DNA of 8,212 nucleotides from Rhizobiaceae bacterium (GTDB lineage Bacteria > Pseudomonadota > Alphaproteobacteria > Rhizobiales > Rhizobiaceae): positions 1-8,212 of the forward strand of contig JACMIV010000056.1 of assembly GCA_014380965.1 (NCBI GenBank). The letters are read 5' to 3'. Below the pieces are notes generated by a model that saw nothing but the letters and a program-made list of their open reading frames with translations, did no database searches and had not been told where the DNA came from. The position numbers were made by a program, and so were the translations under genes. This document shows, piece after piece, positions 1 to 6,669 of this stretch; position 1 is the stretch's first letter; each line of letters begins with the position of its first letter.

Positions 1-1079
1 CTCGCGCCACCGGTGAGGACGACGCGCTTGCCGATGACGTGGCCAAGCCCGGAGGCGGAGAGTCTGTCGCGGTTCAGCTCGAACGTCTCCTCGACGCGCG
101 GCCGAATGATGCGCGCGACAAGCGAACGGGCGACGTTCACCGGCGCCTCGAAGCCCTCCTCGCCGAGCGGGGCGACTTCGATCGTGTCGGAATCGTCCAT
201 GAGCTCGCTCATCGCCGAGCCGTGCATGACCTTCAGCCGCTCCGCGTCCTCGGGCCGGATCGACAGGCCGCGGGCGAGATCCATGGTGATGTGGTGGCCG
301 CCGAGCGCGACACTGTCGGCATAGACGAAGCGGCCGTTCTGGAAGATCGCGATCGTCGTCGCGCCCCCGCCCATGTCGATACAGGCCGAGCCCAGGTCGG
401 CCTCGTCGTCGACGAGCGTCGAGAGCCCGGAGGCGTAGGGGGTCGCGACGAAGGCCTCGACGACGAGATGGGCGCGGTTGATTGCGGCCTCGAGGTTGCG
501 CAGCGGCGTGTCCTCGGCGGAAAGGACGTGAACATCCGCGCCGAGCCGCTCGCCGACCATCCCTTGCGGGTTGTCGAGTCCGGTCTCGCCGTCGAGCGAA
601 ACGTCGAAGGGGACGGAATGAAGCACGAGCCGCCCCGGCTCGACAGGCGTCTTGGCCGCGAGCGACAGGACGCGTGAGAGATCACCCTCGGAGACTTCCG
701 AGCCGTTGGTCGAGACTTCCCCGATGCCGCGCACGCTCTTGAGGCGCCCCGCGGTGACGGACACGATGAGAGATTCGATCGTGAGGCCGGCCATGCGCTC
801 GGCGGCGTCCACGCAGTAGCGAATCGACTTCTCGGCGGCTTCCAGATCGACGACGACGCCCGACTTGATGCCGCGCGAGCGCTGGTGGCCGATGCCGATC
901 ACCTCGATCTCGTGAGTGCGGCCGGGCAGGATCTCGCTCTCATCGCGCGGCTTCAGCCTCGCGATGAGGCAGGTGACCTTCGACGTGCCGACGTCGAGCA
1001 CGGAGATGACGCGCACGCGACGGCCGGACAAAGCGCGCATCCGCTGGAGCCTGCGGGGGCTCTTGGAGAACAAGGTCAT
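1..1079 (-). CDS. ftsA: Cell division protein FtsA, C-terminus cut by window edge
   Basis: FtsA is an actin-like ATPase on the cytoplasmic face of the membrane. It tethers FtsZ and recruits later divisome proteins. About 359 residues are visible, read from the minus strand starting [12 protein letters not shown]. Visible motifs are the phosphate-1 loop (SVLDVGTSKVTCLIAR, around residues 27-42), the 1C subdomain (SLIVSVTAGRLKSVRGIG, around 103-120), the phosphate-2 loop (IDMGGGATTIAIF, around 233-245) and the adenosine motif VVLTGGA at the very edge. Family members are usually about 420-440 residues, so roughly 70-80 residues lie outside the window, including the expected C-terminal membrane-binding helix. 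The start ATG overlaps the ftsQ stop in an ATGA arrangement, which suggests translational coupling. ftsZ would be expected next, beyond position 1. The frame is open throughout. Confidence 0.96.
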   Translation of the reverse strand, partial: MTLFSKSPRRLQRMRALSGRRVRVISVLDVGTSKVTCLIARLKPRDESEILPGRTHEIEVIGIGHQRSRGIKSGVVVDLEAAEKSIRYCVDAAERMAGLTIESLIVSVTAGRLKSVRGIGEVSTNGSEVSEGDLSRVLSLAAKTPVEPGRLVLHSVPFDVSLDGETGLDNPQGMVGERLGADVHVLSAEDTPLRNLEAAINRAHLVVEAFVATPYASGLSTLVDDEADLGSACIDMGGGATTIAIFQNGRFVYADSVALGGHHITMDLARGLSIRPEDAERLKVMHGSAMSELMDDSDTIEVAPLGEEGFEAPVNVARSLVARIIRPRVEETFELNRDRLSASGLGHVIGKRVVLTGGA

Positions 1080-2005
1080 GCCGGCTTCTCCTTGGAGCTG
1101 CGCTTGATGATCTTGTCGCGTTCCTTCAAGGCCGCGTCGCGCCTGACCAGCGCTTCGGGCGTCAGCCGGATGACCATCCGGTCCTCGATCCGCATATCCA
1201 CGACGAGGATGTCACGCGACAACAAGCCCAAATCCCTATCCATTCGCGCGACTTCCGCCGCTGCTTCCACGGCGCCCTCCTCGGGCAGCCGGATCGTCAC
1301 CCCGTTCTCGAGACGAAGGTCCCACCTGCGGTCCCCGACGCGAATGTAGGCCTTCACCCTTGCGCGAAGCTCGGGAAGAACCTCCAGGTCGTCGAGAAAC
1401 TTGGCGGCGCGATTGCCGGCGCCGCTGCCCACCACGAAGGGCAGGTTCTGGAAGCGATTGGCGGCATAGGGCACGATCTCGCGGCCCGCCGCGTCGACGA
1501 CGAAAAGCTCGCGGCCCTTCTGCCAGATCGCGAAGGGTCGGCGCTCGGTCAGCGCGATGGCGACGCGGTCGGGATAGGTCTTCGAGACCGAGGCCTTCTC
1601 GATCCAGGGCATGGCTTCCAGCGTCTGGCGCGCGGCATCGGGATCCAGCGAGGGAAGGCTCTGGGCGCCCGTCATCCACAGCGCCTGGAGCACGTCGATC
1701 TCGGAGGTCTCGGCATTTCCGGAGACGTCGATCGTCTCGATCGAGAAGCCGAGCGGCAGCGCGATCTCGTCGATGACGCTCACCGTGTGTCCGCCGAGCG
1801 TCATGCCGTAGAAGCCGGTTGCGCCGAGCACGACGACGGCAAGGCGCCCGAATCCGGGGACCGGCATCCGTGCCATGCTCCCGCCGAAGGCCGACAGGCG
1901 GCGTCCGAGCATCCTGAGACGAAACGGGACGAGCTGTGCCGCGACGCTGCCGCGACCCCTGTCCGCCGACATTTCCCTGCGTTCGCGCATGTCTACCTTC
2001 GGCAT
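1076..2005 (-). CDS. ftsQ: Cell division protein FtsQ
   Basis: FtsQ is a bitopic inner-membrane protein that links early and late divisome components (FtsB/FtsL) in the periplasm. The 309-residue protein has a basic cytoplasmic N-terminus (about 1-50), one membrane segment (about 53-72, [19 protein letters not shown]), a POTRA domain beginning near residue 87 ([23 protein letters not shown]) and the FtsQ/DivIB beta domain ([17 protein letters not shown], then LPFVVG). The order and length are normal for alphaproteobacteria. The ATG at 2005 lies inside the end of ddlB (13-bp overlap). An in-frame ATG at 1990, just after the ddlB stop and preceded by GAAGG, is an equally good or better start and would shorten the protein by 5 residues. 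The stop overlaps the ftsA start by 4 bp. Confidence 0.95.
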   Translation of the reverse strand: MPKVDMRERREMSADRGRGSVAAQLVPFRLRMLGRRLSAFGGSMARMPVPGFGRLAVVVLGATGFYGMTLGGHTVSVIDEIALPLGFSIETIDVSGNAETSEIDVLQALWMTGAQSLPSLDPDAARQTLEAMPWIEKASVSKTYPDRVAIALTERRPFAIWQKGRELFVVDAAGREIVPYAANRFQNLPFVVGSGAGNRAAKFLDDLEVLPELRARVKAYIRVGDRRWDLRLENGVTIRLPEEGAVEAAAEVARMDRDLGLLSRDILVVDMRIEDRMVIRLTPEALVRRDAALKERDKIIKRSSKEKPA

Positions 2006-2916
2006 GAGGCGTCCCCCACCATCCAGCTCAGCAATTCGCCGAAGGGGTGGCCTGCAGCCCGCCCGATGTCGGGAACGAGCGAGGTCGAGGTCATGCCAGG
2101 CTGGGTGTTGATCTCGAGCCAGACGATCTCGCCACCCGCGCCGAAGCGGTCGTCGTAGCGAAAGTCCGAGCGCGAGATTCCGCGGCAGCCGATCGCGGCA
2201 TGGGCCGCGAGCGAGTATTCCTGGATGCGGCGCGCAACCTGCGGCGGGATCGAAGCCGGGATCTCGTGGCGCGAGCCGCCCGGCATGTACTTCGACTCGT
2301 AATCGTAGAAAGCATGACCTTCGGTCGTGATCTCGCAGACGCCGAGCGCCACGTTCCCCATGACCGCGCAGGTCAGCTCACGCCCGTGGACAAAGCGCTC
2401 GACCATCACCTCGTCCCCGAACGCCCAGTCCGAGCCGTGGAGCTCCGGCGGGGGATGCGCCTGATCCTCTCGCACGATGAGAACGCCAAAGCTCGACCCT
2501 TCCGCGATCGGCTTCACCACGTAGGGCGTCGCCATCACGTGCGTCTCCGCGACGAGGCGCCGGTCGAGCACCTTCGCCTCCGCGACCGGGATGCCCGCAG
2601 CCTTCGCGACGGTCTTCGCCTTCACTTTATGCATGGCGAGCGCGGAGGCGAGGACGCCCGAATGCGTGTAGGGAAGTTCGAGATATTCGAGGATGCCCTG
2701 AATGGTGCCATCCTCGCCGAAGGGCCCATGCAAAGCGTTGAAGGCAACGTCGGGGGCAAGCTCGGTGAGCACGCGGGCGATGTCGCGGCCGACGTCGACG
2801 CGCGTCACGCGGAAGCCCTCGGCCTCCAGCGCGTCCGCGCAGGCATTGCCCGAGGAGAGGCTCACCGGCCGCTCGCTCGAGAACCCGCCCATCAACACCG
2901 CCACATGCTGGCTCAT
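1993..2916 (-). CDS. ddlB: D-alanine--D-alanine ligase
   Basis: This ATP-grasp enzyme joins two D-alanines to make the dipeptide added to UDP-MurNAc-tripeptide in peptidoglycan synthesis, in the cytoplasm. The 307-residue length matches the DdlB family (about 306). Visible motifs are the N-terminal substrate loop [12 protein letters not shown] with Glu15, the [14 protein letters not shown] motif (61-74), the ATP-grasp lysine segment [15 protein letters not shown] (Lys135, then the EGSS loop), the omega-loop region FYDYESKY (203-210), GISRSDF (246-252) and the C-terminal metal/phosphate motif [16 protein letters not shown] (267-282). All expected catalytic elements look intact. It is the first gene of the visible ddlB-ftsQ-ftsA operon. 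A purine-rich GGGAAAAG lies about 7 bp upstream of the start. murB, the usual upstream neighbour, is absent; the region upstream is divergent. Confidence 0.97.
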   Translation of the reverse strand: MSQHVAVLMGGFSSERPVSLSSGNACADALEAEGFRVTRVDVGRDIARVLTELAPDVAFNALHGPFGEDGTIQGILEYLELPYTHSGVLASALAMHKVKAKTVAKAAGIPVAEAKVLDRRLVAETHVMATPYVVKPIAEGSSFGVLIVREDQAHPPPELHGSDWAFGDEVMVERFVHGRELTCAVMGNVALGVCEITTEGHAFYDYESKYMPGGSRHEIPASIPPQVARRIQEYSLAAHAAIGCRGISRSDFRYDDRFGAGGEIVWLEINTQPGMTSTSLVPDIGRAAGHPFGELLSWMVGDASCRR

Positions 2917-2973
2917 CGACCGTCTTTTCCCATGCCCGAACTATCGCTCGGCATATTCATGGCCCCGAGATGG

Positions 2974-2988
2974 TTAAGCGGGCGTTAA
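2974..2988 (-). promoter_or_regulatory. CtrA-type binding box (TTAA-N7-TTAA)
   Basis: TTAA at 2974-2977 and TTAA at 2985-2988 are separated by exactly 7 bases (GCGGGCG), a perfect match to the consensus for the cell-cycle regulator CtrA. The core reads the same on both strands. It lies 58-72 bp upstream of the ddlB start and about 300 bp upstream of the tadG-like gene, so control of ddlB-ftsQA is more likely. On the minus strand, AATATG/TATGCC around 2953-2957 could serve as a weak -10 element downstream of the box. CtrA is known to activate ftsQA transcription in Caulobacter. Its role here is inferred from the motif and position. Confidence 0.6.
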
Positions 2989-3190
2989 GGCTCGCTGACG
3001 ATCGCAACAAAATCGTAAGACCCGAAACGGATTTCCCGCGACGGACGGCGCCTGCCGGCCAGTCTGCGCAACGTCGGCCCGCGCAACTCGACTGCCTCAA
3101 CCGCTTCGAGGGCTCAGGGGGCAGAGGTGTCACCGCCTGCGCGCTTGGGCATCTGCCAAAACGTGCAAGATTAAATGTCGAGTGATTGAT

Positions 3191-3219
3191 TTAGCCAAGC
3201 CTAAAAGCATTCCGGCTAA
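3191..3219. repeat. Short inverted repeat TTAGCC...GGCTAA upstream of the TadG-like gene
   Basis: TTAGCC at 3191-3196 is the exact reverse complement of GGCTAA at 3214-3219, with a 17-bp centre that also contains CCTAAAA. It lies about 70-95 bp upstream of the TadG-like start, where an operator would be expected. A 6-bp arm can occur by chance, so this is only a candidate regulator site. Confidence 0.25.
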
Positions 3220-3286
3220 GCGTCGTTGCATGGCGGTCAAAGGCCAACCAATGATTTTAGCGTCAAGCCCCGCTTAGACAGGATGA

Positions 3287-4585
3287 ATGATGGCCATGGC
3301 GAGGATCTTCGCGCGCTTCACTCGGGACAAGGCTGCGAACATCACGATCATGTTCGCGTTTCTCATCATCCCGATCATTGGGGCAACCGCCCTCGCGGTT
3401 GATTTCGGCCGCACTCTGACGGTCAACCGCCAGTTGTCTGCCGCCGTGGACATCGCCGCGGTGGGAGCGATCGCGGAAAAGTCGCCGGGCGCCGTCGCTG
3501 CCTTTGCAATGAAAGGCAACGGTCCAATACCAACCGCGATCAAAGATGCCGAGGGCTTGATCCTCGCCAACCTGCCGAAGGGCGTGGACAAGGACGACGT
3601 CTCACTTACGATCGACGTGACGAAAACCGGCAACAATCTGAAATCGACGATTGCTTACGCCGCCTCGGTTCCGACGACGCTGGCGCAAGTCTTCGGCTAC
3701 ACGACATTCCCTGTCGAGGGCGAGGTAATTGCCGAACACCAGATCGCAAAGTTCATGGACTTCTTCATCCTGATCGACAACTCCCCATCGATGGGCGTCG
3801 GCGCCACGACCACGGATATCGCGACGATGGAGAAGAACACTCCCGACAAATGCGCCTTCGCATGCCATCAGTTGAACGATCCGAAGAATTACTACGCCCT
3901 CGCCAAATCGCTCGGCGTATCCATGCGCATCGATGTCGTACGGAAAGCAACGCAGGAGCTGACGAAGACAGCTGGTGCAACACAACAGGTCGTCGGCCAG
4001 TACAAGATGGGTGTCTATACGTTCGGTGCGAAGGCTGAGAACGCAGCTCTGACAACGATTTCAACGCCAATCGAAGACCTTGTCAAGGTTGGACAGTACA
4101 CCGATGCCGTCGACCTGATGACGACCCCTAGCAAAAACTACAACAACGATCAGCAGACGAACTTCGACGCTATCTTCGGTGCCATCAACGGGCTGATCGA
4201 CACTCCCGGCGACGGTTCCAGTGAATCGTCAAGAGAGAAGATCCTCTTCTTCGTGTCGGACGGAGTAGGCGACGCCTACAAACCTTACAACTGCACGAAG
4301 AAGAAGTCGGGAAACCGGTGTCAGGAGCCGATCGACACCTCCTTGTGTCAGCCGCTGAAGGACCGCGGCGTCAAGATCGCAGTTCTCTACACGACATATC
4401 TGCCGCTGCCGAAGAACGGCTGGTACAACACGTGGATCAAGCCGTTCCAGCCTGAAATCCCAAGTCGAATGGCCGCTTGCGCCACGCCCGGCCTGTATTA
4501 CGAGGTCAGCGCGAACGGGGGCATTGTCGAGGCGATGAACGCACTCTTCGTCAAAACCATCCGGACCGTAAAGCTGTCGAAATGA
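3287..4585 (+). CDS. tadG: TadG-like pilus assembly protein with von Willebrand A domain
   Basis: This 432-residue protein has the TadE/TadG architecture. A short basic N-terminus is followed by one hydrophobic segment (about residues 18-38, NITIMFAFLIIPIIGATALAV), then a helical stretch (VNRQLSAAVDIAAVGAIAE) and a large, presumably periplasmic part. A von Willebrand A domain starts near residue 158. Its MIDAS metal site appears complete: DNSPS (Asp164, Ser166, Ser168), Thr291 and FVSDG (Asp325). Six cysteines (189, 193, 336, 345, 354, 398) all fall in this exported part and could form disulfides. TadG proteins belong to the Flp/Tad pilus machinery; the precise role is unproven. AGGA at 3280-3283 fits a start at 3287 or, with better spacing, at 3290; an ATG at 3296 is also possible. 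It is the first gene of a three-gene run. Its base composition looks less GC-rich than that of the flanking genes. Confidence 0.85.
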   Translation: MMAMARIFARFTRDKAANITIMFAFLIIPIIGATALAVDFGRTLTVNRQLSAAVDIAAVGAIAEKSPGAVAAFAMKGNGPIPTAIKDAEGLILANLPKGVDKDDVSLTIDVTKTGNNLKSTIAYAASVPTTLAQVFGYTTFPVEGEVIAEHQIAKFMDFFILIDNSPSMGVGATTTDIATMEKNTPDKCAFACHQLNDPKNYYALAKSLGVSMRIDVVRKATQELTKTAGATQQVVGQYKMGVYTFGAKAENAALTTISTPIEDLVKVGQYTDAVDLMTTPSKNYNNDQQTNFDAIFGAINGLIDTPGDGSSESSREKILFFVSDGVGDAYKPYNCTKKKSGNRCQEPIDTSLCQPLKDRGVKIAVLYTTYLPLPKNGWYNTWIKPFQPEIPSRMAACATPGLYYEVSANGGIVEAMNALFVKTIRTVKLSK

Positions 4586-4690
4586 CAATTTCGCCTCCCC
4601 TTGAGACACGGCAACCGCGATCGCACCTGCAACCGGCATCGAAGCCATGTCTTGAAGATGCCTCCGCGCGTAGGAAGACACCGGACCGAA

Positions 4691-4696
4691 AGGTGA
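4691..4696 (+). promoter_or_regulatory. Ribosome-binding site favouring the 4705 start
   Basis: AGGTGA at 4691-4696, preceded by AA, sits 8 bp before the ATG at 4705. The alternative upstream ATG at 4582, which overlaps the TadG-like stop as ATGA, has only a poor purine stretch before it. The site therefore supports the shorter TadE-like protein. Confidence 0.5.
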
Positions 4697-4704
4697 AGCC
4701 AGGC

Positions 4705-5274
4705 ATGCGTCTTGCTCTTCGAAGGTTGGCAACGCGGTTCCCACGGGCGAACGAAGGAGCGGCAGCGGTCGAGTTCGCCATCGTCAGCCTTCCCTTCATT
4801 GCAATCGTGTTCATGATCTTTCAGGTCGCCCTCTACCATTTCGGGCTTCAGTCCCTCGACCTCGCAAGCAGCGCTGCATCGCGGCAGATCATGATCGGGA
4901 AGCTTCCGGCAAGCGCCTACAACCTCGGAGAGTTCAAGAGGACCCAGATCTGCCCGCGACTGCTGATGAATTTCGATTGCGATGCAGTGATCGTCAACGC
5001 CTACAAGGCAAACGGACCCTCCGACCCCGCGGCGAACACCGGAATCTACGCCTTCATCAACGCGACGTCGAAGACGTTGCGCGCTCTGCCGGCCCAGTCG
5101 ACCTTTTGCGTCGGCGGTCCCGGCGACCACGTCTTTCTCGATGTGGCCTACGAGTTCCCCAATTTCATGGGAAGCATGCTGATGGCGGCGGGAGCCGACC
5201 CACGCCGATTCATGATGCGGTCGACGACGTTCTTTCGCAACGAGCTCTTTGACGGGAATGGCCAAGCATGTTGA
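4705..5274 (+). CDS. TadE-family pilus assembly protein
   Basis: This is a small pseudopilin-like protein of the TadE/TadF family, 189 residues from the chosen start. It has a basic N-terminus (MRLALRRLATRFPR), then EGAAAVEFAIVSLPFIAIVFMIFQVALY. Gly18 followed by a Glu at the fifth position (Glu23) and a hydrophobic helix (about 24-45) resembles the processing site of Tad pseudopilins cleaved by the TadV prepilin peptidase. The rest is probably periplasmic and carries cysteines (TQICPRLLMNFDC, STFCVGG and a C-terminal Cys). The frame is open upstream to an ATG at 4582 that overlaps the TadG-like stop by 4 bp. That start would add 41 low-hydrophobicity residues and give an unusually long pre-helix region. 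I prefer 4705 because of its ribosome-binding site and the normal family length. It overlaps the next gene by 7 bp. Confidence 0.82.
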   Translation: MRLALRRLATRFPRANEGAAAVEFAIVSLPFIAIVFMIFQVALYHFGLQSLDLASSAASRQIMIGKLPASAYNLGEFKRTQICPRLLMNFDCDAVIVNAYKANGPSDPAANTGIYAFINATSKTLRALPAQSTFCVGGPGDHVFLDVAYEFPNFMGSMLMAAGADPRRFMMRSTTFFRNELFDGNGQAC

Positions 5275-5927
5275 AGGGTGGTCGAACGGATCCGAATTTC
5301 TGTGAGCGGTCCTTCCACGCCGATACCCGGGGCATTGCCGCGGTCGAGTTCGGACTGCTTCTCCCGGTGCTCCTCCTCTTGCTCGGCGGCGCGGTGGAGT
5401 TCAGCGGGGCGGTGACGGCCGGCAGCCGGGCGACGCGGGTTGCCGAAACGATCGGGCAGGTGGTTGCCCAGACGCAGGCGGCGCTGACGACCGAGGACCT
5501 GACCGCCATCATCAAGTCTGCGGCCATCGTCGACCCGGACATCATCGTCTATGCCAAAGAAACCGGGAAGAGCCTCGAGACAGCCGTCGACGTGACGGTC
5601 TCCAGCATCGCTTTCAACCCCTTGCCTGCGACGTGCACGACGAATTGCACCTACGAGGCATCCGTCGTCTTCAGCGAGGCGCTGAGCGGCCCGAAGCGGC
5701 CCTGCGGCAAGCAGTCGGGTGGGGCGGCATCGAGCCCGACGACCCTGCCGACGAACGTCTTCAGCGCCAACTCCATACTCGTCGTCGACGTCGAGGTGTT
5801 CTACAAGCCATTGATGAGCACGTTCCTCGGGACCGAGATCTCCTTCAAGCGCTCCCTGTTTTTCCGCCCCCGATACGTCGATCAGATCAATTACAGCAAG
5901 AATTGCCCCGGCTTTCCGGTCGTCTGA
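5268..5927 (+). CDS. Second TadE-family pilus assembly protein
   Basis: The 219-residue protein has the same plan as its upstream neighbour: a short hydrophilic N-terminus, then RGIAAVEFGLLLPVLLLLLGGAVEF. Gly22 is followed by Glu27 at position +5 of a presumptive cleavage site, and a single membrane helix covers about 28-46. The remainder (47-219) is predicted to be exported and contains four cysteines (ATCTTNC, RPCGK, KNCPG). It could be the TadF-type or second TadE-type subunit; the sequence does not distinguish them. The ATG overlaps the end of the preceding gene by 7 bp, so the two are almost certainly cotranscribed and coupled. No clear terminator follows. Confidence 0.83.
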   Translation: MLKGGRTDPNFCERSFHADTRGIAAVEFGLLLPVLLLLLGGAVEFSGAVTAGSRATRVAETIGQVVAQTQAALTTEDLTAIIKSAAIVDPDIIVYAKETGKSLETAVDVTVSSIAFNPLPATCTTNCTYEASVVFSEALSGPKRPCGKQSGGAASSPTTLPTNVFSANSILVVDVEVFYKPLMSTFLGTEISFKRSLFFRPRYVDQINYSKNCPGFPVV

Positions 5928-6135
5928 GCAGTCGTTTCCAGCACGCTTGACCGATGTCTTGCGGTAGCTTGGCAACCGAAGCCTGCGTGGATCGCCGGCC
6001 GAAGATCATTTACCTTTCATCAGCCACGATGGTTGACTTTGATTTTGAAGGGTCTGCGTCTTCACGAGCTTTCAATAAAAATGGCGTCTTCTGGTCTGAC
6101 AGCAGACAGCTCCTCCCGACGAGAAGAACAACATC
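5928..6135 (+). promoter_or_regulatory. Intergenic region before the chemotaxis genes, probable promoter region
   Basis: This 208-bp gap separates the TadE-like genes from cheY1 and has an AT-rich patch around 6033-6082. TTGACT at 6033-6038 matches a sigma70 -35 hexamer, but no convincing -10 lies 16-18 bp downstream. CAATAA at 6073-6078 is too far away. A small imperfect hairpin (5967-5982) and a 5-bp stem (GTCTG at 6094-6098, CAGAC at 6103-6107) are present without a T-tract, so neither is a good terminator. I see no CtrA box and no sigma54 -24/-12 pair here. Confidence 0.35.
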
Positions 6136-6504
6136 ATGGCGATGACCATCCTGGCCGTAGACGACTCCCGCACGATGCGCGAGATGATCCGCCGAGCCCT
6201 TCAGGAGGCCGGCTTCAACGTGGTGCAGGCCGAGGACGGCGTCCATGGCCTGGAGGTCCTCCAAGGAATGGAGCGTCCCGACGTGATCATCACGGACGTG
6301 AACATGCCCCGCATGGACGGTCTCCAGTTCATCGAGGAGGTCCGCAGCGATGCCGGCCGCCGGGCGATCCCGATCCTCGTCCTGACCACCGAGAGCGACG
6401 CCGAGAAGAAGGCACGCGCCCGCCGGGCCGGCGCGACCGGCTGGATCGTCAAGCCTTTCGATCCGGTCAAGCTGGTCGACGCGATCCGCCGCGTCGCCGT
6501 CTGA
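6136..6504 (+). CDS. cheY: Chemotaxis response regulator, CheY1-like
   Basis: This is a single-domain receiver protein of 122 residues with no output domain. All conserved receiver residues are visible: the acidic pair Asp9-Asp10, the phospho-acceptor Asp54 in IITDVNMPRMDG, Thr84 in LVLTT and Lys106 in IVKPFDP. The 30- and 52-residue spacings from Asp54 to Thr84 and Lys106 match E. coli CheY. Its place directly before a cheA-like gene matches cheY1 of the rhizobial che operon. In Sinorhizobium, CheY1 acts mainly as a phosphate sink for CheY2; assigning that role here is inference. A GAGAAG purine run at 6121-6126 is a moderate ribosome-binding site. An in-frame ATG at 6142 is an alternative start. 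Confidence 0.93.
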   Translation: MAMTILAVDDSRTMREMIRRALQEAGFNVVQAEDGVHGLEVLQGMERPDVIITDVNMPRMDGLQFIEEVRSDAGRRAIPILVLTTESDAEKKARARRAGATGWIVKPFDPVKLVDAIRRVAV

Positions 6505-6535
6505 GGCGACCTCCTCGAGGCCGCGGTGCGACCGA

Positions 6536-6617
6536 CCGCCCACGGCGGGACGAGGCAGGCAGAAACTAGGATGCTCCCGGATGCCGACGGCGCCGGCGCC
6601 GCCCTCTGGCGGCGTCG
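6536..6617 (+). other. Two GC-rich hairpins between cheY1 and the cheA-like gene
   Basis: The 165-bp gap after cheY1 contains two potential RNA hairpins. The first is CCGCC (6536-6540), loop CAC, GGCGG (6544-6548). The second is stronger: 6594-6603 pairs with 6608-6617 around a CTCT loop, giving a 10-bp stem with one G-U pair. Neither is followed by a T-tract, so they are not classical intrinsic terminators. They may affect mRNA stability or the relative expression of the genes on either side. Confidence 0.4.
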
Positions 6618-6669
6618 AAGACGCACGCGATCATTCCGGTGCCGCACGAGGGAATAGGGGAAGAGGTCG

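Larger units (their letters stand above)
2917..3286. other. Divergent intergenic region between ddlB and the TadG-like gene
   Basis: This 370-bp stretch has no credible gene. Its left end holds the ddlB leader and CtrA-type box. The centre (about 3000-3160) is GC-rich with no feature I recognise. The right end (about 3165-3270) is more AT-rich and presumably contains the promoter of the tad-like operon. TTGCAT at 3226-3231 with AATGAT at 3250-3255 (18-bp spacer) is the best sigma70-like pair I see, but it is weak. AGGA at 3280-3283 is a suitable ribosome-binding site for the downstream gene. Confidence 0.5.

Noticed and set aside
39..677. Long plus-strand open frame opposite ftsA
   Set aside because: The minus strand here encodes a clear FtsA with all ATP-binding motifs. 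The plus-strand translation is Arg/Asp-rich with no family resemblance, typical of antisense frames in GC-rich DNA.
2047..2988. 313-residue plus-strand open frame opposite ddlB
   Set aside because: It mirrors ddlB, is very rich in Arg, Asp and His, and has no recognisable domain or ribosome-binding site.
2970..3185. 71-residue plus-strand open frame in the ddlB-tad intergenic region
   Set aside because: The start lies within the CtrA-type box, there is no ribosome-binding site, and the translated product has no recognisable features.
4498..5265. 255-residue minus-strand open frame opposite the first TadE-like gene
   Set aside because: The plus strand has a coherent TadE protein with a signature helix. 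The minus-strand product shows none.
5970..5990. Possible sigma54 promoter (TGGCAACC...TGC)
   Set aside because: The spacing between the GG and GC elements is wrong (12 rather than 10 bases) and the -12 TTGC element is missing.
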